Part shown: positions 50,650-58,563 of the stretch, piece by piece
How positions within the stretch are numbered: position 1 is the first letter of the stretch
Layout of the letters: each line of letters starts with the position of its first letter
Assembly (NCBI RefSeq): GCF_036178845.1
Contig: NZ_CP108070.1
Span: 4,898,001-4,962,000 of the forward strand
Length of the DNA: 64,000 nucleotides
From: Streptomyces sp. NBC_00271
Lineage (GTDB): Bacteria > Actinomycetota > Actinomycetes > Streptomycetales > Streptomycetaceae
Reading direction: 5' to 3'
Translations under genes and position numbers: made by a program
Notes under the pieces: model-generated
What the model saw: the letters and a program-made list of their open reading frames with translations, nothing else
Told to the model about the DNA's origin: nothing
The model's database searches: none

Positions 50650-51162
50650 TCAGTTGACGTCCACGTCCTCGAAGACCTCCAGCATGCGCGTCAGCACCCG
50701 TACGCACCTCTCCACGTCCGCGCCGGTGAGGTCACCGCCCACCCGCTTCAGCAGCGCGCTCTCGCGGGTGATCACCGCGTCGATGGCCGTACGGCCGTCG
50801 TCGGTCAGCCGGATCAGCGAGGACCGCTGGTGCGCGGGGTTGGCGACGGCCTCGACCAGGCCGTGGGCCGCCGCCTCGTTGACCATCCGCTGCACGAACT
50901 GACGGCTGAGCGCCTGCGCGCGACCCATCTGAGGGACCGTCAGGGGTCCTTGCGCACGCAGGAGATCCAGGACGGCGCGCACGCCGATGGACAGGCCTTC
51001 GATCGGCTCGTTGAGCTCCACCTTGCGGCTCACGCGCCGGTACAGGGGCCCCAGTACGGCGAACACCTCGTAGAGGCGGGGGGCGAGGTCGTCGGGCGGG
51101 AGCGATTGGGAGTCGTCGGGCTCACCGGGGGCGTCGGGCTTGCTGGTGTGGGTCACGGACAC
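50650..51162 (-). CDS. MarR-family transcriptional regulator
   Basis: About 170 residues. A disordered N-terminus precedes LYEVFAVLGPLYRRVSRKVE, the HTH LTVPQMGRAQALSRQFVQRM and the wing VANPAHQRSSLIRLTDDGRT. Start GTG 51162 or GTG 51156. It is divergent from an alpha/beta hydrolase gene, and two copies of a 20-bp site cover the shared promoter, so it probably represses itself and the hydrolase until a small aromatic or drug-like ligand appears. Confidence 0.87.
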   Translation of the reverse strand: MSVTHTSKPDAPGEPDDSQSLPPDDLAPRLYEVFAVLGPLYRRVSRKVELNEPIEGLSIGVRAVLDLLRAQGPLTVPQMGRAQALSRQFVQRMVNEAAAHGLVEAVANPAHQRSSLIRLTDDGRTAIDAVITRESALLKRVGGDLTGADVERCVRVLTRMLEVFEDVDVN

Positions 51163-51165
51163 AGG

Positions 51166-51216
51166 ATGACACCTTGGTTGCCAAGTCGACCCCAACATGA
51201 CACCTTAGTTGTCATG
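51166..51216. promoter_or_regulatory. Duplicated MarR-type operator
   Basis: ATGACACCTTGGTTGCCAAG (51166-51185) and ATGACACCTTAGTTGTCATG (51197-51216) are two copies starting 31 bases (three turns) apart. The second has a perfect inverted repeat TGACA-7-TGTCA and overlaps the hydrolase start codon. The first lies just upstream of the MarR start. Confidence 0.75.
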
Positions 51217-52035
51217 ACTGATGCCGCACAGGTGTTCATGTTCGAGTCCGCCGACGGTCCGCTCGCCTATCGCGACGTCGGTACCGGTCCCCCGCTGGTG
51301 TTGCTGCACGGCGGCTTCACCGACCACCGCATGTGGGACGACCTGGTGCCGCTCCTCGCGGCCGGCCACCGGGTGATCGCGCCCGACGCCCGCGGCCACG
51401 GCCGGTCCGCCAACGCCACGAAGCCCTTCCGCCCCACCGACGACCTCGCCGCCCTCCTGCGCCACCTCGACACGGGCCCCGTGGTCCTCGTCGGAATGTC
51501 GATGGGCGGGGCCACCGCGGTCGACACCACGCTGGAACACCCGGACCTCGTCCGCGCGCTCGTCGTCAGCGGCGCCGGGATCACCGACCCGGAGGACACC
51601 GACGCCTGGACCCTGGACATCATGAACCGCTGGGGCGGCACCCTGGCCGCCGGCGACATCGACGGCTGGGTCGACGTCTTCGCCTCGGTCGTGGCCGGCC
51701 CGCATCGCACGCTCGACGAGGTCGACCCGGAACTCGTACGGCGGGTACGGGAAATGGCGCGGGGGACTATTTCCAAGCACACGCCCGACGAACCCGACCG
51801 GTCCGTCCCCGTGACCGACATCCCGGCGCGCGCCAAGAGCATCACGGTTCCCGTCCTGGCCATCAACGGCGCCCTGGACGCGGCCGCTCAGATCGCGATG
51901 GCCGACCGCCTCGTCGACTCCGTCGCCGACGGCCGCACCATCACCATCGAGGGCACCGCCCACTACGCCAACATGGAACAGCCCCGCGTCTTCACCAAGT
52001 TCCTGTTGGAGTGGCTCAGCGGCCTGCCCGCCTGA
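51214..52035 (+). CDS. Alpha/beta-fold hydrolase
   Basis: 273 residues. The fold is plain: PPLVLLHGGFTDHRMWDDL (oxyanion region), PDARGHGRSA, nucleophile Ser in VLVGMSMGGATAV, acidic residue around VLAINGALDAA and His in EGTAHYANMEQPRVF. It could be an esterase, haloalkane dehalogenase-like or carbon-carbon hydrolase, and the substrate cannot be read. The start ATG 51214 lies inside a MarR-type operator copy, implying direct control by the divergent regulator. Confidence 0.88.
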   Translation: MTDAAQVFMFESADGPLAYRDVGTGPPLVLLHGGFTDHRMWDDLVPLLAAGHRVIAPDARGHGRSANATKPFRPTDDLAALLRHLDTGPVVLVGMSMGGATAVDTTLEHPDLVRALVVSGAGITDPEDTDAWTLDIMNRWGGTLAAGDIDGWVDVFASVVAGPHRTLDEVDPELVRRVREMARGTISKHTPDEPDRSVPVTDIPARAKSITVPVLAINGALDAAAQIAMADRLVDSVADGRTITIEGTAHYANMEQPRVFTKFLLEWLSGLPA

Positions 52036-52068
52036 GCCACCCCGCCGCCCGCCACGGAGGGTGGGGTC

Positions 52069-52713
52069 TCAGCGCAGTGCGTCCGCGACCTCTCGCGCCG
52101 CGTCCACGACCCTCGGCCCCACCCGTTCCGGCACGGAGTCCGCGAGCATGACGACACCGACGCTGCCCTCGACCCCGGTCACCCCTATCAGGGGAGCGGC
52201 GGCCCCGCTCGCGCCCGCCTCCAGCTCCCCGTGCGTGAGCGTGTATCCCGGGGCGTCCGCCTCCCCGGGCTGCCGGGCGGTGAGGATCGCGCGGCCCGCG
52301 GCGCCCCGGTCCAGCGGATGGCGGAACCCGGCGCGGTAGGCGACGTGATAGTCCGTCCACGTCGGCTCCACGACGGCGACGGCGAGCGCCTCGGTGCCGT
52401 CGACGAGCGTGAGATGGGCCGTGGCCCCTACGTCCTCGGCCAGCGCGCGCAGCGCCGGCAGCGCGGCCTCCCGTACCAGCGGATGCACCTGGCGCCCCAG
52501 CCGCAGTACCCCGAGGCCGACCCGGGCGCGGCCGCCCAGATCCCGGCGTACGAGCGCGTGCTGTTCCAACGTGGCGAGCAGGCGATACACAACGGTCCGG
52601 TTGACGCCCAGTTTGTTCGAAAGCTCGGTGACGGTCAGCCCGTGGTCCGTGTCGGCGAGCAGCTTGAGGACACGCAGTCCCCGGTCGAGCGTCTGAGAGG
52701 TCTCCGCGGTCAC
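52069..52713 (-). CDS. IclR-family transcriptional regulator
   Basis: 214 residues: HTH (TLDRGLRVLKLLADTDHGLT ... LGVNRTVVYRLLATLEQHAL) and an IclR effector domain (LPALRALAEDVGATAHLTLV, GAAGRAILT). It is somewhat shorter than the usual 250 residues because of a compact C-terminus. GTG 52713 is preferred over GTG 52722 since AAGGAG lies eight bases before it. No obvious target operon is adjacent. Confidence 0.88.
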   Translation of the reverse strand: MTAETSQTLDRGLRVLKLLADTDHGLTVTELSNKLGVNRTVVYRLLATLEQHALVRRDLGGRARVGLGVLRLGRQVHPLVREAALPALRALAEDVGATAHLTLVDGTEALAVAVVEPTWTDYHVAYRAGFRHPLDRGAAGRAILTARQPGEADAPGYTLTHGELEAGASGAAAPLIGVTGVEGSVGVVMLADSVPERVGPRVVDAAREVADALR

Positions 52714-53144
52714 GACGCCCACTCCTTAGTGGTGAGGTCGGCGGCCCCTCGCGGCGGTTGCGTCTCCGAGTCCCGTCGGCGACGCGCTTCAGAGGCCGCC
52801 GTCGGCTGACGACCCGGGCTCTTCCCGGGCGGAGTCGCTACACGGCTGCGCTCCGCGGCGGCGCTGCCACGGGGCGTGTGCGTAGCGGGACAGTAGCGAG
52901 CCGGTTCGCTCAGCGGAAGTCTCCGTCCAGAATCCGGTCACGACCTGGTACGAACTCTTCCCGTTTACGGATCCTTTGTCCTCGTACGTACAGCGCGCAC
53001 GCACAAGAACGCGCCCCTGAAAGGGGCGCGGGGCGCTGACATCGTGCGGCTCCGCCGCGTGGGCGCGATCAGCCACAGCCGATCCGCAGCCGAAACACAA
53101 CAAGCGCCCCACGAACCACGACCTCCCAGGCACAGCGCCCAGCG
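52714..53144. repeat. Noncoding gap with dispersed repeat, copy 3
   Basis: 431 bases with no supported gene. The segment 53011-53094 (GCGCCCCTGAAAGGGGCGCG, then GTGCGGCTCCGCCGCGTGGG and GATCAGCCACAG, ending GCAGCCG) is the plus-strand counterpart of the repeat at 4351-4435. Its opening self-complementary block could terminate the helicase transcript arriving from the right. The left part should hold the IclR promoter. Confidence 0.65.
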
Positions 53145-54995
53145 TCACCGCATACGGGTGGCCCACTCCTGCACCTTGGCGATCCGCTGCCGCAGCTGAC
53201 CCGCCGTCGCCTCCGCGCTCGGCGGCCCCCCGCACACGCGGCGCAGTTCGGTGTGGATCACGCCGTGCGGCTTGCCGCTCTGGTGGACGTACGCGCCGAC
53301 CATGGTGTTGAGCTGCTTGCGCAGCTCCAGCATCTCCTTGTGCGAGACCACGGGCCGCCGCTCGGCGGGCAGTTCGAGGAGGTCGGCCTCCTCGTCGGGC
53401 TTCTTGCGGCTGTGCGCGATCTGCCGCGCCTGCCGCTTCTGGAGCAACAGCTGCACCTGGTCGGGTTCGAGCAGCCCCGGAATCCCGAGGTAGTCCTGCT
53501 CCTCCGCGCTCCCCGGGTGGGCCTGCATCCCGAACTCGGCGCCGTCGTACAGCACTCGATCGAAGACGGCCTCGGACTCCAGCGCCTCGAAGGAGAACTG
53601 CTCCTGCTCCCCGGTGTCCTCGTCCTGCTCCCGGTTCGCCTCGTCCATCTCCTGCTCGGACTCGGCGTAGGGGTCCTCCTCGCCCTCCTTCTTGGGCTTG
53701 TCGAGGACGTGGTCGCGCTCGACCTCCATCTCGTTGGCGAAGCCGAGGAGGTCGGGGACGGTCGGGAGGAAGACGGAGGCGGTCTCGCCGCGCCGCCGGG
53801 ACCGCACGAAACGGCCGACGGCCTGCGCGAAGAAGAGGGGCGTGGAGATGGTGGTGGCGTACACGCCGACGGCGAGCCGCGGCACGTCGACGCCCTCGGA
53901 CACCATGCGGACGGCGACCATCCACCGGTCCTCGCTGTGGCTGAACTCGTCAATCCTGTTGGACGCGCCGGTGTCGTCGGACAGGACGAGGGTCGCCTTC
54001 GTCCCGGTGATCTCACGGATGAGCTTGGCGTACGCGCGCGCGGAGTCCTGGTCGGAGGCGATGACCAGCGCGCCCGCGTCCGGGATGCCCTTCCTGACCT
54101 CGGTCAGGCGCTGGTCGGCGGCGCGCAGCACACTGGGCATCCACTCGCCGCGCGGGTCGAGCGCGGTGCGCCAGGCCTGCGAGATGGCGTCCTTGGTCAT
54201 CGGCTCGCCGAGCCGGGCCGCGATCTCGTCCCCCGCCTTCGTGCGCCACCGCATGTTGCCGCTGTAGGAGAGGAAGATGACGGGCCGCACGACCCCGTCG
54301 CCCAGCGCGGATCCGTACCCGTAGGTGTAATCGGCGGAAGAGCGCCGAATCCCGTCGTTCCCCTCTTCATACGTCACAAAGGGGATGGGATTGGTGTCGG
54401 ACCGGAAGGGCGTACCGGTGAGCGCGAGCCGCCGCGTGGCGGGCTCGAACGCTTCGAGACAGGCCTCGCCCCAGGACTTCGAGTCACCGGCGTGGTGGAT
54501 CTCGTCGAGGATGACGAGGGTCTTGCGCTGCTCGACGCGATTGCGGTGGAGCATGGGCCGCACGCCCACACCCGCGTACGTCACGGCGACGCCCTGGTAC
54601 TCCTTGCTGAGCGGACCGGCGCTGTACTCGGGATCCAGCTTGATCCCTATCCGCGCGGCGGCCTCCGCCCACTGCTTCTTCAGGTGCTCGGTCGGCGCGA
54701 CCACGGTCACCTGCTGCACGACGTGGTGGTGCAGCAGCCAGGACGCGAGCGTCAGCGCGAACGTCGTCTTGCCGGCGCCGGGCGTGGCGACGGCCAGGAA
54801 GTCGCGGGGCTGCTCCTGGATGTACTTCTCCAGCGCCCCCTGCTGCCAGGCACGCAGCTTACTGGCGGTACCCCACGGGGCGCGGCCGGGGAAGGCGGGT
54901 GAGAGGTGGTGCGAGGTGGATGCGCTGGCGGCGGTGGTAGTCACGGTCTCCGTGGTGGGGTCGAGCGGCTCGGCTACGTATGACAACCGGGCCAC
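53145..54995 (-). CDS. DEAD/DEAH-box helicase
   Basis: A 616-residue superfamily 2 helicase. Motif I is VATPGAGKTTFALTLASW, motif II is VILDEIHHAGDS (DEIH), motif III is ALTGTPFRSD, and helicase-C motifs include VSEGVDVPRLAVGVYATT and QAVGRFVRSRRRGE. An acidic linker (about 440-480, EEDPYAESEQEMDEANREQD) and a basic helical C-terminus follow. It resembles RadD/XPB-like DNA repair or restriction-associated helicases but has no nuclease domain. No partner gene is in the operon. Confidence 0.88.
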   Translation of the reverse strand: MARLSYVAEPLDPTTETVTTTAASASTSHHLSPAFPGRAPWGTASKLRAWQQGALEKYIQEQPRDFLAVATPGAGKTTFALTLASWLLHHHVVQQVTVVAPTEHLKKQWAEAAARIGIKLDPEYSAGPLSKEYQGVAVTYAGVGVRPMLHRNRVEQRKTLVILDEIHHAGDSKSWGEACLEAFEPATRRLALTGTPFRSDTNPIPFVTYEEGNDGIRRSSADYTYGYGSALGDGVVRPVIFLSYSGNMRWRTKAGDEIAARLGEPMTKDAISQAWRTALDPRGEWMPSVLRAADQRLTEVRKGIPDAGALVIASDQDSARAYAKLIREITGTKATLVLSDDTGASNRIDEFSHSEDRWMVAVRMVSEGVDVPRLAVGVYATTISTPLFFAQAVGRFVRSRRRGETASVFLPTVPDLLGFANEMEVERDHVLDKPKKEGEEDPYAESEQEMDEANREQDEDTGEQEQFSFEALESEAVFDRVLYDGAEFGMQAHPGSAEEQDYLGIPGLLEPDQVQLLLQKRQARQIAHSRKKPDEEADLLELPAERRPVVSHKEMLELRKQLNTMVGAYVHQSGKPHGVIHTELRRVCGGPPSAEATAGQLRQRIAKVQEWATRMR

Positions 54996-55060
54996 CCTAC
55001 CGGCGCCCCGGAGCTGTCAACGCGCGGACGACGCCGGGTCACCCATGGATGGGACCCACC

Positions 55061-55204
55061 TCACAAACCCCACAACCGCCCACCGATCACCTTGATGTCG
55101 CGCTCCACATCGGCCGCCACGTCGATGACCAGGTAGTACGAGGCCGACCGGTTCACGACGACCGCACTCGACCGGACGGGAGCACCGCTCTCTTTCCGGA
55201 TCAC
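55061..55204 (-). CDS. Small ORF coupled to the MFS pseudogene
   Basis: A 47-codon frame starting GTG 55204, overlapping the MFS stop as GTGA: VIRKESGAPVRSSAVVVNRS, then ASYYLVIDVAADVERDIKVI and GGRLWGL. Third positions are mostly G/C and the tail looks like a folded strand-helix unit. I do not recognise a family. It could be a real short protein or a chance extension. Confidence 0.4.
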   Translation of the reverse strand: MIRKESGAPVRSSAVVVNRSASYYLVIDVAADVERDIKVIGGRLWGL

Positions 55205-56675
55205 CGCTCTCGCAAGCGCGTCGTCACCCAGGCCCCCACCAACGCCACCCCGGCCATCGGCAGGAACACGGCGGCGAACGCGGTGGGGTGGGAGCCGTCG
55301 GCCGTCGCGGTGGCCGTCGCCGCGACCTTGCCGCCGCCCAGCGCCGCGAACGCCGCGCCGCCCGCCGCGAGGAGCACGATGGTGGAGAGGCCGTCGGAGA
55401 TCTGGAGCGCGGCGGAGTTGGAGCCGACTTCCTTCGGCGTCGAGAGGCGCAGCAGCAGCACGCTGGTCGAGGCGATCACCAGCCCCATCCCGAAGCAGCC
55501 GAACCCCCAGGCGACGGCGACGGTCCACACGGGCACAGCGGGGATCAGCACGCTGGGCACGGCGGCGACGGCAGCCGCGAGCAGCACCATCCCGAGGAAC
55601 ATCAGCCGGTCCCGGTACGGCTCCGTGCGTGGCCGCGACTGCACATACGACCCCAGCGCCCAGGTCCCGCCGGCCGCCGCGAGGGAGAACCCGGCGAGCG
55701 TCGGCGACAGGCCGCGCTGGGTGACCAGCATGAGGGGCACGAAGGACTCGGCGGCGATGAAGGAACCGGCCGCCAACCCGCGCAGCAGCACCACGGACGG
55801 CAGCCCGCGCGCCGCCCGGTAGGTGCCGCGCGGCAGCAGCCCGAGGACGGCCGGGACGAGCAGCGCGGCGCCCGCGAGGCCAGGGACGAGGGAGAGCGGG
55901 TCGAGGTCCTGGGCGGCGTACTGGAGGAGTCCGGAGCCGAGCGAGATCCCGAGCGCCAGCCGGATGCGCCGCCGCTCGAAGGGCACGCGCCCGGCGGTCC
56001 CCGCGTCCGCCGACCGCCCGGACGACAGCCGGCGTATCCGCGGCAGCGCGAGCGCCAGCGGAAACACGACCAGCACCGGTATCCCGGTGAACACCCAGCG
56101 CCAGCCCAGGTGCTCGGTGACCGTGCCCGCGATTGGGGGCACCTCCCACGCCCTTAAGGCAGTGGGGGAGGTCCGACCACGGACGGAATCACCCAGCTCG
56201 CCGCGAACGCCGCCATGATCGCCGGGCGCAGCCGCTCCGGGTAGGCCCGCACCACGACGACGTACAACGCCACGACGACCAGCCCGCCGCCGAGCCCCTG
56301 CACCGCCCGCCCGAGAAGGAACAGCCACATGGTCCCGGCCGTCCCGGACAGCAGCAGTCCCGCCGCGAAGGCCGTGATCCCCGTGGTCAGCGGCGCCAGG
56401 GGCCCGTCGCGGTCCGCCCACTGTCCGGCGAACACCATCCCGAACAGGCTCGTCGTGAAATACGCCGAGAACGCGAACGCGTACAACGACACCCCGTCGA
56501 GCTCCCGCGCCGCGACGGGCATCGCCGTCCCGACGGCCGTCGCCTCGAAGGCGATCAGCAGCTCCACGAACACGATCCCGATGCTGAGCGCCCGATAGGG
56601 ACGGCTCAGCACACCCCCCTCCCCCTTGCCCTCGGGCGGGGCGGCCGCGGCATCGCGTGCTTCCAGCGCTGTCAT
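55201..56675 (-). pseudogene. MFS drug-resistance-type transporter broken by a palindromic insertion
   Basis: The N-terminal half (ATG 56675; YRALSIGIVFVELLIAFEAT, then VFAGQWADRDG and LGRAVQGLGGGLVVVALYVV) stops at TAA 56154-56156. The C-terminal half continues in another frame from IAGTVTEHLGWRWVFTGIPV to the end at 55201. Removing 32 bases (56140-56171) restores an uninterrupted reading ...SVVGPPIAGT.... Without them the product would be a DHA2/EmrB-like multidrug MFS permease of about 480 residues. As it stands the gene gives only a truncated six-helix half. Confidence 0.85.
56140..56171. mobile_element. 32-bp palindromic repeat inserted in a coding gene
   Basis: Plus-strand CACCTCCCACGCCCTTAAGG, then CAGTGGGGGAGG, has complementary arms (ACCTCCC..AC with GTGGGGGAGGT) around CCTTAAGG. 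It interrupts the MFS reading frame, adds a stop and shifts the frame by two. Similar C-tract/G-tract palindromes occur in Streptomyces intergenic regions, including about 24877-24920 in this window. Confidence 0.75.
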
Positions 56676-56893
56676 GGCCGCCAGCGTAAGGGCCACCACT
56701 GACAGTGACTCCTGTCCAAAGACCGTGATCACCTGGGCCTTTGGTCGTACGCCGCAGGTCCGGGAACCGGCGTTCATGAACGGCGTATGGCAGTCCCGTT
56801 GCAGCGCTCCCGCATCTCTTGAGCCCACCCTCCGCCCCGCCTACGTTCAACCCATCAGGTTCGGAACGAGTGAGCCGTGCCGCACCTGAGAAC

Positions 56894-56965
56894 GGCCGTG
56901 TGCCCGAGTGGTTCAGGGGCTCGCCTGCAAAGCGAGTTACGCGGGTTCAATTCCCGCCACGGCCT
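56894..56965 (+). tRNA. tRNA-Cys (anticodon GCA)
   Basis: Acceptor arms GGCCGTG (56894-56900) and CACGGCC (56958-56964) pair fully. The discriminator is T (U73), an identity element for Cys. Anticodon stem CTCGC/GCGAG encloses loop CTGCAAA with anticodon GCA. The T-arm GCGGGTTCAATTCCCGC is canonical. CCA is not encoded. Confidence 0.95.
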
Positions 56966-56988
56966 CCCATGCCCTGACCAGGGCATAC

Positions 56989-57025
56989 AGCTGGGTCGGT
57001 CCTCCGTGGGAGGACCGACCCAGCT
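56989..57025 (+). terminator. Strong hairpin after tRNA-Cys
   Basis: AGCTGGGTCGGTCCTCC (56989-57005) pairs perfectly with GGAGGACCGACCCAGCT (57009-57025) around a GTG loop, a 17-bp stem. It lies 24 bases past the tRNA and also between it and the convergent downstream gene. Confidence 0.82.
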
Positions 57026-57087
57026 GCCGTTCGTGTCAGTCCCCGTCTCGGTTGGCCGCAGACCGTCGACCCCGGCCGCTGCGGGCG

Positions 57088-57801
57088 TTACTGCCACTGC
57101 GAGCTGGTTGCGATGACCCGCAGTTGGGCCGGTGTCAGGATCGGCGTGGTACGGGTCGCGGGGCCGTTCTGGCTCGGTGCCTGCCACTCCATGATGGTGA
57201 CGTAGAGCCCGTCGGGATGCAGCACGTTCACCGTCTCGTGCCCGGGGTCCGTTCCGGGTGGTGCCTGCCGGGACTTGATCAGGGTGCCGTCGGCCAAGGG
57301 TTTCGTGCCGGCGAAGACGTGGCTGCGGATCGCGCTGGCGGAGGTCTGCCGGGAGACGTGCACCTCGAGCAGCGACTTGCCGTGGCCGTCGTCCACCCAC
57401 AGCTGCCCGGACTGCCGGCCGCCGGGCGGGCTCGAATGGGTCAGGCCGGTCGGCAGCAGCGCGGTCAGGGTGGCGAGCGCGCGGTCGACGGGCAGTGTGC
57501 CGGTGAAGGTCGGCTTCGGGGTGGCGGATGCCGTGGCCGAGCCGGTGGTTGCCGAGGCCGCCGGTCGGGCGATCGTGTGGTCGGCCGTTCGCCCGTCGGA
57601 CAGCAGTCCGGGAACGACCGCCGCGCCGAGCCCGACGAGCGCGAGTACGGCTGCTCCGCTCACGCCGACGGCCGTGGCGCGGCGGCGGCGCCTGCGCCGG
57701 CCGTTGCGGACGCCGGCCTGCAGAAGCGACGGGGTGTTGGGCGGCTCGAAGGTCAGGAGGGTGGTGCGGAGGGCTTCGGTGAAGTCTTCTTCGATGGGCA
57801 T
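57088..57801 (-). CDS. Membrane-anchored protein paired with a sigma factor
   Basis: 237 residues. A cytosolic N-terminus of about 45 residues with LRTTLLTFEPPNTPSLLQAG and a basic RRRRRRRAT patch, a membrane helix (about 46-66, GVSGAAVLALVGLGAAVVPG), then an extracytoplasmic domain. The gene follows the sigma factor by 61 bases in the same direction, the usual position of an anti-sigma factor. However, no zinc-binding HxxxCxxC anti-sigma motif is present, so regulation of the sigma factor is only an inference. Confidence 0.7.
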   Translation of the reverse strand: MPIEEDFTEALRTTLLTFEPPNTPSLLQAGVRNGRRRRRRRATAVGVSGAAVLALVGLGAAVVPGLLSDGRTADHTIARPAASATTGSATASATPKPTFTGTLPVDRALATLTALLPTGLTHSSPPGGRQSGQLWVDDGHGKSLLEVHVSRQTSASAIRSHVFAGTKPLADGTLIKSRQAPPGTDPGHETVNVLHPDGLYVTIMEWQAPSQNGPATRTTPILTPAQLRVIATSSQWQ

Positions 57802-57862
57802 GACGGGTCACCGTGTTTCGGGGGTCGGTGAAGAGGGCGAGGTAGGTGCCGCGGCACCGGGG

Positions 57863-58372
57863 TCAGGGGCTGACGAGTTCGGACAGCTCGTGGCCCAGAA
57901 GGTCCCGGATCCGGGCGAGCGCGCGCATGCTCTGGTTGCGTACCGCGCCCGGCCGGACCTGAAGGATCGCGGCGGTCTGCTCGACGCTGCGGTCCTCCCA
58001 GTAGCGCAGGAGCAGCACGGCCCGGTCCCGGGCGGAGAGCCGGCCGAGAGCATCGAGCAACGTGACCCGCAGCGTGGCGTCGTGCTGGGTGGCGGCACCG
58101 GAGTCCGGCAGGGTGTCGGTGGGCTGCTCGGAGCTGCTGCGCCGGCGGCGGTAGGACAGGTAGGTCCGTACGAGGACGGTGTGGGTGTAGGCCGCCGGGT
58201 CGTCCACCTGCGCGATCTTGCGCCAGTTGGCATACGTCCGGCCCAGCGTGTCCTGCACCAGGTCCTCCGCGAGGTGCACATCACCGCTGGTGAGCACGCA
58301 CGCAGAGCGAAACAGAGGTGCGGATCGCGCAGCGGCGAACGCCATGAATTCCTCTTCGTACCGGCGCTTCAT
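57863..58372 (-). CDS. SigE-family ECF RNA polymerase sigma factor
   Basis: A sigma factor of about 169 residues of the actinobacterial SigE-like ECF group. Region 2 is EEFMAFAAARSAPLFRSACV and EDLVQDTLGRTYANWRKI. Region 4 is LGRLSARDRAVLLLRYWEDR, then SVEQTAAILQVRPGAVRNQS with the recognition helix. ATG 58372 is used since family members start at MKRRYEEEF-like text. It is probably cotranscribed with the membrane protein gene behind it. Confidence 0.9.
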   Translation of the reverse strand: MKRRYEEEFMAFAAARSAPLFRSACVLTSGDVHLAEDLVQDTLGRTYANWRKIAQVDDPAAYTHTVLVRTYLSYRRRRSSSEQPTDTLPDSGAATQHDATLRVTLLDALGRLSARDRAVLLLRYWEDRSVEQTAAILQVRPGAVRNQSMRALARIRDLLGHELSELVSP

Positions 58373-58563
58373 CCGAGATCCTGTTCGTCGTCCACACTCT
58401 GAAGACGCTGTGGCCGCGGGGTTACGTCCCACCCCGAGAAGCAGAAATCTGGCCGCGTCAGGCGAACTTCCCTTCGGCGACGTCGGCGTCGGGCCTGAGC
58501 AGGGTCGCGCGGAGCCGGCACGGTTCCCTGATCAGGCGTCCCTCGAAGCGAACCGCACCCGTC

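Noticed and set aside
56894..57025. Repeat after tRNA-Cys as an att site
   Set aside because: The long inverted repeat is a hairpin terminator. It does not duplicate the tRNA 3' end and no integrase is present.
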